47,581 nt of DNA from Euryarchaeota archaeon UBA229 (lineage in GTDB: Archaea; Thermoplasmatota; Poseidoniia; Poseidoniales; Poseidoniaceae): assembly GCA_002505355.1 (NCBI GenBank), contig DAUW01000076.1:970-48550 (forward strand), given 5' to 3'. Positions 25,864 through 33,713 of this stretch are shown here, piece by piece. Position 1 is the first letter of the stretch, and every line of letters starts with the position of its first letter. Under the pieces are notes generated by a model. The model made no database searches and was not told the DNA's origin. It saw only the letters and a list, made by a program, of their open reading frames with translations. The position numbers were made by a program, and so were the translations under genes.

Positions 25864-27045
25864 ATGAGCGACTACCGCATAGCGATACTACCCGGCGACG
25901 GAACAGGTCGAGAAGTTGCCTTAGAGGCTCGTAAAATTCTCGAAACTATTAGTCAAAATACTAACCTAGGTTTTGATATTACAGAAATCGCTTGTGGTGG
26001 TCAAAATTATCAGCAAACCGGAGAAGAATGGGCTGAAGGCTCCTTCGAATTTTGCCGCGATGAAGCCGACGCGATATTTCTCGGTGCTATTGGGCATCCT
26101 GGTGCTTACTTGCCAAATGGAGATTTAGCTGGCGGCTCAGTGATTCTGGGACTTAGGTCAGGATTGGACCTTTACGCCAATGTTAGGCCAGTAAAATTGT
26201 TTGATGGAGTTATGCACAAAGTGCATGGCAAATTCAGGCAGATATGGCAGCCAGATATGGTTGATATGACAATCTTGAGAGAGAACACTGAAGGTCTCTA
26301 CCATTCATTATTGAAGCGAGCCTCCAATCGAGCGCAGGGTTTGGGTGATTATACCATACCAGAAGTTGAATTCCCTGGCCTCAAAGGAGAGGTAGTCTAC
26401 GACCCAAGGCCAATTTCATCGCACGGTACAGAGCGATTAGTAAAGATGGGTTTTGAGATTTCAAAGACGAGAAAAGGTGCGCCAATGGACGGCGTGAGTC
26501 GTGTATCCTGTATCGACAAGAGCAATGTCACTCGAGGATGTCAATTATTTCGTAGAACCTTTGACGAAGTAGCAAAAAATTATCCTAAAATCGCTACCGA
26601 TTACGGATATATCGATGCTTTTACTCAGTGGCTAACCCGAACTCCTGAACATTATGACGTAGTTGTCACATCAAACATGTTTGGCGATATTGCCACTGAT
26701 TTAGCATCTGTTTTGCAAGGTGGGATGGGCATGGCTGGATCGGGTAACATCGGCGATAACCACGCATTCTTCGAGCCAGTTCATGGCTCAGCACCAAAAT
26801 ATGCTGGCATGAATAAAGTCAACCCTATCGCATCTGTTAATTCAATTCAAATGATGATGGATTGGCTGGGAAGAAAGGATGGTAATGACGAGGTACTAGA
26901 AGTTGCCAAGGCAATTGAGCAAAGTGTTTCGGAACATTTGGCTGAAGGTAAACATCTAACCTATGATCTCGGTGGAGATGCCAGCTGTAGCCTGGTCGGC
27001 GATTTGATATCACAAAAACTGGGAACTATCTTGCGCGAGATTTAA
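25864..27045 (+). CDS. Isocitrate/3-isopropylmalate dehydrogenase family protein
   Basis: A decarboxylating beta-hydroxyacid dehydrogenase of about 393 residues. Start chosen at the ATG at 25864, giving MSDYRIAILPGDGTGREV; a GTG at 25846 adds six residues. Seen: GLRSGLDLYANVRPVKLF with the conserved substrate Arg residues, TILRENTEGLY, the catalytic Lys/Tyr region DKSNVTRG, and VTSNMFGDIATDLAS. The substrate loop keeps Ser at the isocitrate-type position but has Ile where isocitrate dehydrogenase has Asn, so isopropylmalate-like or other substrates are possible. The cofactor loop HGSAPKYAGMNKVN has Lys-Tyr like NADP-dependent enzymes. No leuC/leuD is near, so no symbol is given. Confidence 0.85.
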   Translation: MSDYRIAILPGDGTGREVALEARKILETISQNTNLGFDITEIACGGQNYQQTGEEWAEGSFEFCRDEADAIFLGAIGHPGAYLPNGDLAGGSVILGLRSGLDLYANVRPVKLFDGVMHKVHGKFRQIWQPDMVDMTILRENTEGLYHSLLKRASNRAQGLGDYTIPEVEFPGLKGEVVYDPRPISSHGTERLVKMGFEISKTRKGAPMDGVSRVSCIDKSNVTRGCQLFRRTFDEVAKNYPKIATDYGYIDAFTQWLTRTPEHYDVVVTSNMFGDIATDLASVLQGGMGMAGSGNIGDNHAFFEPVHGSAPKYAGMNKVNPIASVNSIQMMMDWLGRKDGNDEVLEVAKAIEQSVSEHLAEGKHLTYDLGGDASCSLVGDLISQKLGTILREI

Positions 27046-27300
27046 TTAAAATTTCTTTGGTACTCCGACGGCGCTGGAATTTTCAATATCGAGATCATCC
27101 TCATCATCTTCGATTGTCACGGTAATTTCATCCACGGCATTTGTTGGTGACTTTGCCATAGATTCTAGTTTGTTGATATGTTGCTGAATCAGCTCAAATT
27201 CAATCTCTAAGTCATCCATTTCGTCTCTAACTGATTCGATTTTAGCGCTAATTCGGGCGGCAAGTTTCTTCAACTTCCGCATGACTCGCTTTTCGGACAT
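27046..27300 (-). CDS. Small coiled-coil protein with acidic tail
   Basis: About 84 residues from the ATG at 27300; a TTG at 27330 would extend it by ten residues and overlap the aquaporin stop as TTGA. The first half is strongly helical and basic (SEKRVMRKLKKLAARISAKIESVRDEMDDLEIEFELIQQHINKLESM) with heptad-like spacing of Leu/Ile, i.e. a coiled coil. The second half is an acidic stretch (IEDDEDDLDIEN) ending in VPKKF. I do not recognise a family. It lies directly downstream of the aquaporin gene and convergent with the dehydrogenase, abutting its stop. Confidence 0.6.
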   Translation of the reverse strand: MSEKRVMRKLKKLAARISAKIESVRDEMDDLEIEFELIQQHINKLESMAKSPTNAVDEITVTIEDDEDDLDIENSSAVGVPKKF

Positions 27301-27326
27301 GGGTATAACCAGTAGCTTGGAGTTTT

Positions 27327-27953
27327 TCAATTGAATGCTTGGGTTTCTTTCGTTGAGTTACGCAATTTTTTGCTAATTAACGCTGCTAAGACCCCGCCAA
27401 ATGTTGTTGCGGTTAGGTATGCTGGGATTACTGTTGTACTACCAAATACCAAGTTTGGTCCAAAAGTACGTGCGGGATTCATCGATGCCCCTGTGTATGT
27501 GCCAAAGTAAAACGCTAGTATGGCGACGACAATACCGACAATCATGCCGACGACGATATCATTGTTAGTATGCCATATAGTGAGGTAAATACTTAGCATC
27601 AAAGCCATGGTAATTGCCACTTCAATCAGTATTCCCCAACCGAGGTTTAGTGAAAAATCAGTCGCTCCTGAGCCACCTAAGGCTAGTCCGGCAATTAACC
27701 CACCAAGTAACTGGGCGCAGACATAAGTGGGAAGCAATTTTTTGTCCAATTCGCCAGATATAGAAAATGCAATAGATACCGCAGGGTTGATGTGCGCACC
27801 ACTAAATCGCCGGGAAAATACAATCACAACACAGACTGCTCCGCCGAATGCTAGTGAAATAATAGGCTCGCCGCTATCCTGTTTGATCGCCAAACACCCA
27901 ATGAATACCATGAAAAAAGTCCCAATAAGTTCAGAGACAAATTCCACTCGCAT
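27327..27953 (-). CDS. Aquaporin / MIP-family channel
   Basis: A membrane channel of about 208 residues; an upstream TTG at 27983 gives 218, but the ATG at 27953 (MRVEFVSELIGTFFMVF) is the more natural start. Six helices and two NPA half-helices are visible: GAHINPAVSIAF near 60 and GASMNPARTFGP near 165. The Arg after the second NPA is the selectivity-filter Arg. The AEFxGT-like opening (SELIGTFFMVFIG) is typical. Whether it conducts water, glycerol or other small solutes cannot be decided by eye. Co-transcribed with the small coiled-coil gene. Confidence 0.93.
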   Translation of the reverse strand: MRVEFVSELIGTFFMVFIGCLAIKQDSGEPIISLAFGGAVCVVIVFSRRFSGAHINPAVSIAFSISGELDKKLLPTYVCAQLLGGLIAGLALGGSGATDFSLNLGWGILIEVAITMALMLSIYLTIWHTNNDIVVGMIVGIVVAILAFYFGTYTGASMNPARTFGPNLVFGSTTVIPAYLTATTFGGVLAALISKKLRNSTKETQAFN

Positions 27954-28035
27954 GTGCCTGCCTGTGAGTCGAGGTTTTTTCAATTATCTAAATAGATGAA
28001 TCAATCATAATTGTGAATAACTCACACAACTTAGC

Positions 28036-29166
28036 ATGCACATGGCGCAGGATGCTAAGTTGATGGGAATTCCACAACTCTTGCAGTTTAACACACTGCT
28101 TATTCTGGCTACCCTATTCTTAGCTATAGTAGGCAGTCAAATAATGTCAGCCAATCTAGGAGGCAACAACATAATTTATTCAATAATTATTTTGTTACTA
28201 GCTCTTGGTTTGTTGGTAGTATCGGCAGATTTCTTTATTGAGGGTGCAAAAGGATTAGCAAGGAGGGGTGGTATTCCAGAAGTTGTAATTGGTCTTACCA
28301 TCGTATCAATTGGAACTTCCTTGCCAGAAATATTGGTGACCTCGACCTCAGCACTCAACGTAACGGAGAACAAAGAGGTCGCAGATTTTGCGATTGGCGG
28401 CATTTTAGGCTCAGTATTAGTCCAAATAACTTTGATTTTGGGCTTTGTAGCCTTAGTCAAAGGGCTCAAAATAAGGCCATCATGGCTAAACCGGGACGGG
28501 TTAATCATGATGCTGTCACTACTCTTGATGACGCTGTTTCTCATAACAGATGAAGGAATAACTAGAATTGAGGGAATTATCCTGTCGAGTCTCTACGTTG
28601 TCTATATCAGCTGGTTACTCTACAACAGAAAAGAGATTATGGATCAAGAATCTAGCGGTGAGGCTGAATCAATTGAACTGCGCAGTCTATCATGGTCCGG
28701 AGCAGCATATTTTGTCATGGTTCTGATTGGTCTTGCGTTGGCAGTGTTCGCAGCGCATCACCTTGTTGTCAACGCTAGTGACTTGGCATATGAAATGAAC
28801 ATTCCTCACTCGATAATCGGAACGGTAGTCTCAGGTTTGGGAACTTCTCTGCCTGAATTGACAATTGCCTTCATGGCGGCGCAGCGGTCTCAAGGAGTTG
28901 CTATCGGGACATTGATTGGTTCAAACATCACCGACCCTTTGCTGTCAATTGGTATCGCAGCAACGGTCCACCCGCTATATCTCACCGATGCTGGAGCTGA
29001 TATGATTTTGTTAGTGATACTCCCAGCATCCATCATCAGCACCGCAGTTGCGCTTCTACTAATGCGAACATCATATGAATTTAGAAAGTGGGAAGGAATG
29101 ATTCTGATTGTCATATATTTCATCTTCTTAGCGGTTTGCGAATACTTTAGGCGAGTTGGTTTCTAA
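28036..29166 (+). CDS. Sodium/calcium (cation/Ca2+) exchanger family protein
   Basis: A 376-residue membrane antiporter of the CaCA superfamily with about ten to eleven helices in two inverted halves. The alpha-1 repeat reads GLTIVSIGTSLPEILVTS and the alpha-2 repeat GTVVSGLGTSLPELTIA followed by GTLIGSNITDPLLSIG, both with the G-T-S-x-P-E ion-binding motif. The acidic loop between halves (MDQESSGEAESIELR) is short. It would expel Ca2+ against Na+ or H+. ATG at 28036; a second ATG at 28042 is possible. Stand-alone gene, 38 nt before acyl-CoA dehydrogenase. Confidence 0.92.
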   Translation: MHMAQDAKLMGIPQLLQFNTLLILATLFLAIVGSQIMSANLGGNNIIYSIIILLLALGLLVVSADFFIEGAKGLARRGGIPEVVIGLTIVSIGTSLPEILVTSTSALNVTENKEVADFAIGGILGSVLVQITLILGFVALVKGLKIRPSWLNRDGLIMMLSLLLMTLFLITDEGITRIEGIILSSLYVVYISWLLYNRKEIMDQESSGEAESIELRSLSWSGAAYFVMVLIGLALAVFAAHHLVVNASDLAYEMNIPHSIIGTVVSGLGTSLPELTIAFMAAQRSQGVAIGTLIGSNITDPLLSIGIAATVHPLYLTDAGADMILLVILPASIISTAVALLLMRTSYEFRKWEGMILIVIYFIFLAVCEYFRRVGF

Positions 29167-29203
29167 ACCATGAAATCTTAACCCTCCACCTCATCCGCAC
29201 ACC

Positions 29204-30352
29204 ATGGTCAACTTCAAGCTCGACGATATGCAAGAAGGTTTGAAAGAACTAGCGCATGAATTTGCCATTGATGAAATCAGACCACATGCAGAACATTGGG
29301 ACGAAAATTCTGAGTACCCTAAAGATGCGATTTCCAAAGCCCATGATTTAGGGATATTGAATTTGCATATCCCGGAACAGTATGGTGGCATGGGTCTAGG
29401 CTGCATGGAAGAGGTGCTTGTCAATGAAGAACTCGCTTGGGGAGACCCCGGATTTGCAACTGCCGCTTACGCTACTGCACTTGCATGTGCGCCGATAATT
29501 ACCGGCGCAACAGAAGAGCAAAAACAAATATGGTTGAGAAGAGTTGCTGAGGAAGGACATTTAGCATCATACGCGGTAACCGAGCCAGGTGCCGGTTCCG
29601 ATGTTGCGGCATGCAAAACAACCGCAATTTTAGATGGTGATGATTACGTCATAAACGGCGAAAAAATGTGGATAACCGGGGCAGGATATTCTGATTTTTT
29701 CTTCGTGCTAGCCAAGACCGATCCGGAAGCGGGTTACCGCGGCATGTCCGGTTTCATTGTCGAAAAAGATACTGACGGCTTTTCGTTGGGCAAAAAGGAA
29801 ACCAACATGGGTCAAAGATGTTCAGATACTCGGTCAATAGTTTTCGATAATGTTAGAGTTAGCAAAGACCACTTGATAGGTGGCAGTGAATCTGGCGGTT
29901 GGATGAATGCTATGAAAGCATTTGATGTCAGCCGACCAAACATTGCTGCGCATGCGACAGGTTTGGCTAGAGCATCATACGAACATGCCTTGCAATATTC
30001 AAATGAACGAATGACGTTTGGCAAACCACTACATCAACATCAGGCTATACAATTTATGCTAGCAGATATGAAAACTAAGATTGAAGCATCAAGAATGCTT
30101 ACTTGGAAATCAGCCAATGAATCTGATGAGGGGATCAGAAATACTGAGTCTGCGGCGCACGCAAAACGGTTTGCGGCCGACACGGCGATGGAAGTCTCGA
30201 CTGACGCAGTTCAGATTTTTGGCGGATATGGCTATTCTGAAGAATATCCAGTCGCCAGATTGATGAGAGCTGCAAAGGTGATGCAAATTTACGAGGGCTC
30301 GTCACAAGTTCAAAGGATGATTATTGGAAGAGAGATTACCAAAGATTTCTAG
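29204..30352 (+). CDS. Acyl-CoA dehydrogenase
   Basis: A 382-residue FAD enzyme for the first dehydrogenation step of fatty-acid or branched-chain acyl-CoA oxidation. Family motifs: SYAVTEPGAGSDVAACKT (FAD/substrate binding), INGEKMWITGAGYSDFF, FGKPLHQHQAIQFMLADM, and near the C-terminus QIFGGYGYSEEYPVARLMRAAKVMQIYEGSSQVQR, in which the Glu of YEGSS is at the position of the catalytic base of medium/short-chain enzymes. Substrate chain length is not determinable here. In line with the branched-chain-type E1 upstream, it could act on isovaleryl- or isobutyryl-CoA. Overlap-free but immediately followed by the MocA-like gene. Confidence 0.94.
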   Translation: MVNFKLDDMQEGLKELAHEFAIDEIRPHAEHWDENSEYPKDAISKAHDLGILNLHIPEQYGGMGLGCMEEVLVNEELAWGDPGFATAAYATALACAPIITGATEEQKQIWLRRVAEEGHLASYAVTEPGAGSDVAACKTTAILDGDDYVINGEKMWITGAGYSDFFFVLAKTDPEAGYRGMSGFIVEKDTDGFSLGKKETNMGQRCSDTRSIVFDNVRVSKDHLIGGSESGGWMNAMKAFDVSRPNIAAHATGLARASYEHALQYSNERMTFGKPLHQHQAIQFMLADMKTKIEASRMLTWKSANESDEGIRNTESAAHAKRFAADTAMEVSTDAVQIFGGYGYSEEYPVARLMRAAKVMQIYEGSSQVQRMIIGREITKDF

Positions 30353-30373
30353 TTGAAATTTCGAGGTGAGAAT

Positions 30374-30964
30374 TTGCCAACTGGTATCCCCGCTATCGTC
30401 CTCAGTGGTGGCAGCAGCAATCGTCTCGGCCAACCAAAAGCGTTGGTTAGTATCCAAGGCAAGTCACTACTGTCACTGGCAATAAAAAAATTGCAGCATG
30501 CAGGTTGTATGCCAGTTGTCGTTGTCGTCAACAAAAATTTGCAATATGATGCCTTAATCCATTCACATGGTGCGACCATCGTAGTGAATAAAACACCACA
30601 GAACGGTCGAACCGGTAGTCTCAAGATTGGGTTAAACTCACTTATCGCCGAATTGGGTAGAGTTCCAAACCAGATTATTATGTGTCCAATAGATCGGCCA
30701 GGCTGGAAATCCAGTCATATCGGTTCATTGGTCAACTCCGGAACCTCATCATGTTTGGTAGAAGGTGGCAAAAAAGGTCACCCAGTATCGTTAGTAAAAG
30801 ATGACTTACTTAATATCTTGGGCGCACCTGATGATGCATCACTGAGGAGTCTAGTAGATTTCAGCCCGGTAGAAATAGACAATGGACTTTTGTGGCTAAA
30901 CATCGATACACCTGTCGATTTGGAAAAATTGGCCGACAATTCAAATTTCTTTGATGAACTTTGA
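30374..30964 (+). CDS. MobA/MocA-like nucleotidyltransferase (molybdenum cofactor cytidylyl- or guanylyltransferase)
   Basis: A nucleotidyltransferase of about 196 residues with the signature IVLSGGSSNRLGQPKALVSI, i.e. L(A/S)GGxSxRxGxxK, and PIDRPG at the metal site (PxDxP). MocA-type enzymes attach CMP to molybdopterin for xanthine-dehydrogenase-family enzymes. The adjacent xdhC and the molybdenum hydroxylase genes at 38.7-43.1 kb support that reading over other sugar-nucleotide transferases. I choose the TTG at 30374, which has GAGGTGAG just upstream; a TTG at 30353 directly after the previous stop is the alternative. Confidence 0.8.
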   Translation: MPTGIPAIVLSGGSSNRLGQPKALVSIQGKSLLSLAIKKLQHAGCMPVVVVVNKNLQYDALIHSHGATIVVNKTPQNGRTGSLKIGLNSLIAELGRVPNQIIMCPIDRPGWKSSHIGSLVNSGTSSCLVEGGKKGHPVSLVKDDLLNILGAPDDASLRSLVDFSPVEIDNGLLWLNIDTPVDLEKLADNSNFFDEL

Positions 30965-31002
30965 GGCGTAAATGGTATCTGTGAAGATGATGCCGCCAAA
31001 CC

Positions 31003-31878
31003 ATGACGAAGCACACTTTATCCTGGGTGGTGAGTAAATTAGCACTTAGGCGACGGGTTGTCATGGCTAGTGTAGTTCAAGCATCAGGCAGTGTGCCCGG
31101 TAAGGTCGGTGCAAGACTAGCGGTTGCTGAGCTAACCCCCGGATTTCACGGAACAATTGGTGGCGCCGGTCTCGAGCATAAGGTGCTAAATCGCTGCAAT
31201 GAATTGCTCAATATCCACACTGAGCCATTTGGTGAGGTGTTGAATTTTGGTTTAAACAAAGGAGCGAAGGGCTATGAAGTACAACCGCTTGATTCTCTTT
31301 GTGGGGGAAGAGTTACAGTGTCCATAGAAGTAATAATTCCCCCACCGCATATCTTGATGATGGGTGGAGGCCACTGTGCTAATGCATTATCGGCTGCTAT
31401 ACAGTCGCTCAATTGGAATTATTCTATTACCGATTCAAGACTTGAATTCTGTAATAACGACCTCTTTCCCACGGCTTCGGAATTAATTCATTGCTCTGTG
31501 GAGGACCACCTCAACAAAGAATCCTATGAATCAGTTAATCGCTTTTCTGATATCCTATTGCTTGGACACGATTGGTCGGAAGATCAGTACAGACTGCTAG
31601 GCCTGCTTGAACTATGTCAAAGTAACAACGCCAGACCGAATGGGAAGACATTTCCCAGGATCGGCGTTATTGGCAGTAGAAGTAAATGGCAGTCATTTTG
31701 CCAAGCTGCCGTTCAGCAGGGCATCAACCAAGAATTACTCGATGACGTGATTTGTCCGATCGGGTTGAACATCGGAGCAGAATCTCCGGAAGAAATCGCA
31801 GTCGCCGTAACTGCGCAAATACTTGCCTTTGCTAAAGGTGTGTCCCCAGGTCAGAAAAATTGGCGGGAATCACTGTGA
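31003..31878 (+). CDS. xdhC: XdhC/CoxF-family molybdenum hydroxylase maturation protein
   Basis: A 291-residue protein. The N-terminal half shows the XdhC motif region RRRVVMASVVQASGSVPGKVGARL and the C-terminal half a Rossmann-like domain with HILMMGGGHCANALSAA. XdhC-family proteins sulfurate or insert the Moco ligand into xanthine/CO-dehydrogenase-type enzymes. It is 38 nt after the MocA-like gene, forming a maturation pair; the structural genes begin 7 kb downstream. The C-terminus overlaps the oligoribonuclease stop by 9 nt on the other strand. Assignment to the family is firm; the exact chemical role is inferred. Confidence 0.88.
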   Translation: MTKHTLSWVVSKLALRRRVVMASVVQASGSVPGKVGARLAVAELTPGFHGTIGGAGLEHKVLNRCNELLNIHTEPFGEVLNFGLNKGAKGYEVQPLDSLCGGRVTVSIEVIIPPPHILMMGGGHCANALSAAIQSLNWNYSITDSRLEFCNNDLFPTASELIHCSVEDHLNKESYESVNRFSDILLLGHDWSEDQYRLLGLLELCQSNNARPNGKTFPRIGVIGSRSKWQSFCQAAVQQGINQELLDDVICPIGLNIGAESPEEIAVAVTAQILAFAKGVSPGQKNWRESL

Positions 31879-32418
31879 ATCAGTGAAGATTTTTTCCCTA
31901 AAATATTGCAACTCCTCAATCGACTCAAGCACATCATCGAGAGCTAGGTGAGAGAGTTTCTTTCGATAACGGTCCAACTTTGGATACCACCTTTTGGCCA
32001 GTTCTTTGATAGTAGATACATCGACCATCCGGTAATGAAGATAATCTGCAACAAGCGGCATTTCTTTATCTAAAAACCGGCGATCATTCCAGATACTATT
32101 GCCACACAGCGGTGCAGTTCTCGGTTCAACCCACTCCTTGAGAAAATCCAAGGTCTGGCGCTCAGCTTCTTTGATTGGTACACCAATCGTTTTGATTCTA
32201 TCGACTAAACCGCTTCTGTTGTGATGCGTGGTATTCCACTCATCCATGCCATCAAGTAATTCATCAGATACCGAAATTGCCAAATTAGGCCCTTGAGCAA
32301 GGATGTTTAATTCACTATCCGTGATTATTGTGGCAATTTCGATGATTGATTCCTTGGCAATATCTAGACCAGTCATCTCCAAATCAATCCAAACCATGCG
32401 CTGGTTCCGCTCGTCCAT
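31870..32418 (-). CDS. orn: Oligoribonuclease (DEDDh 3'-5' exonuclease)
   Basis: About 182 residues from the ATG at 32418; a further ATG at 32442 adds eight. Degrades 2-5 nt RNA fragments (and pGpG) to mononucleotides at the end of RNA turnover. The DEDDh motifs are visible: WIDLEMTGLD (Asp, Glu), NSIWNDRRFL (Asp) and HLALDDVLES (His, Asp), with YHRMVDVSTIKEL-type spacing as LHYRMVDVSTIKEL before the last motif. Orn is widespread in Gammaproteobacteria, Actinobacteria and eukaryotes but rare in archaea. Convergent with xdhC, overlapping by 9 nt. Confidence 0.93.
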   Translation of the reverse strand: MDERNQRMVWIDLEMTGLDIAKESIIEIATIITDSELNILAQGPNLAISVSDELLDGMDEWNTTHHNRSGLVDRIKTIGVPIKEAERQTLDFLKEWVEPRTAPLCGNSIWNDRRFLDKEMPLVADYLHYRMVDVSTIKELAKRWYPKLDRYRKKLSHLALDDVLESIEELQYFREKIFTDSQ

Positions 32419-32478
32419 GTGGGGCCCTAACTGCCAATGCATTTCAAAACGGCGGCCTTGTCTAAGTGTTAATACTGG

Positions 32479-33672
32479 TTAATCAACTCTAAACGTGCAA
32501 ACCTTTGGGCGAGTGAAAATTTTATGTCTAAAGCGTGCAACTATACTATATGCGAAATTTCTTGCTGGTAGAGGTATCAACCAACAGAGCGGGAATAGCA
32601 TTCTGTAATACCATTTCATGTATAATAAACATCTAATTGCTGCACTCGATTTCATGTATGGTTTCCCGTTTCTAATTAAGTATACAGTGTCTGCAGCGAT
32701 GAATTTTTTCGGTAGTGACATAATTACTCTTTGTGCATCCGGTGAACTATTGGGACGGTATCCAATGTTTGCCTTTGGAGACATACGCTTGTCCATGAAT
32801 GTAGCTAATCTATGACATAAACCACAATCCCCATCGAGGAATAGGAAGTCGCGGTTTATGTCGGTGCCAATTCGTTCTGCAATTTCTATAGAATAGGTGT
32901 TGACAACAACGCCGTCAGAATAGTGGACAATATCTGGAGTTAGATAATCATTAATTCCGAAATCAAAACTTTTGGTCAGCGAATTTTCTTTCAGCTCAAC
33001 CTTGGCGACACTAAACCGCCACGGCTTGTGGTGCGTATAGCCTCTCATTAATCGATTGTCTATGCTTGTATACAGGCTGTATCGTTCGAATAAAAATTCC
33101 TCAATACTACCTTTTTCTGCCTGTTGAGTGGGACCTGCGATGGTCGTCACACCAGATAGAGCCATCTCACTGGATTGTCTTTTGCTTTGCCACATTACTC
33201 GGCTATCATTTTTGATGACGCGCCCATTCGCATAATTGTACGGTAATCCGTAGGCCCTCGTAGCATAGTTACAGGTGATGATGCTTTTTGCTTCTAAGGT
33301 GAGAAAATAGACACCGGCAATCCCGTCTTTCTTAACGTAAGTTCGAACATTGAATTCTGGGAATGTAGAAATAAATGGCACGCTGAACAACCGTCTAGGC
33401 CTAACGTTTTTCATTACAAAGGGGACTAATCCTATGTACGCTTTCCCATCATAAGTGTCAATTTCTAACCCATCTGGAATGTGTGGCTGCAACTTGGCTA
33501 CATCAACTTCCCAATGCATGAAGGTCAAATCTCGCCATTCTTGCGAGAGCGAATGTTTACGACTCGGCATAGGGAATGGAAGATGGTCTGTTGGAAAACT
33601 CCCCTCCATGTTCAGCGCATGGCTTAATCTTGCTTGAATATAACCAATATTTCTTGTAAAAGAGTTGTTCAT
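32479..33672 (-). CDS. DUF2071 (YqjF-like) domain fused to a DCC-motif (DUF393) thiol-disulfide domain
   Basis: A 397-residue two-domain protein. Residues 30-260 match the DUF2071 pattern: WRDLTFMHWEVDVAKLQPHIPDGLEIDTYDGKAYIGLVPF and TYVKKDGIAGVYFLTLEA, related to acetoacetate-decarboxylase-like barrels. Residues 270-397 carry FLDGDCGLCHR (DxxCxLC of the DCC family) and end in hydrophobic/aromatic segments (KWYYRMLFPLCWLIPLP). No neighbour suggests a function. DCC proteins are thought to be thiol-oxidoreductase-like. The partner gene on the same strand, orn, is 60 nt downstream. Confidence 0.82.
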   Translation of the reverse strand: MNNSFTRNIGYIQARLSHALNMEGSFPTDHLPFPMPSRKHSLSQEWRDLTFMHWEVDVAKLQPHIPDGLEIDTYDGKAYIGLVPFVMKNVRPRRLFSVPFISTFPEFNVRTYVKKDGIAGVYFLTLEAKSIITCNYATRAYGLPYNYANGRVIKNDSRVMWQSKRQSSEMALSGVTTIAGPTQQAEKGSIEEFLFERYSLYTSIDNRLMRGYTHHKPWRFSVAKVELKENSLTKSFDFGINDYLTPDIVHYSDGVVVNTYSIEIAERIGTDINRDFLFLDGDCGLCHRLATFMDKRMSPKANIGYRPNSSPDAQRVIMSLPKKFIAADTVYLIRNGKPYMKSSAAIRCLLYMKWYYRMLFPLCWLIPLPARNFAYSIVARFRHKIFTRPKVCTFRVD

Positions 33673-33713
33673 TGTTTAGTTATATTGATTTAACAAGCAT
33701 ACTAGCATAACTT

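Noticed and set aside
25864..27045. Naming the gene leuB
   Set aside because: The cofactor loop and the Ser in the substrate loop do not fit a plain isopropylmalate dehydrogenase, and no leuC/leuD is adjacent.
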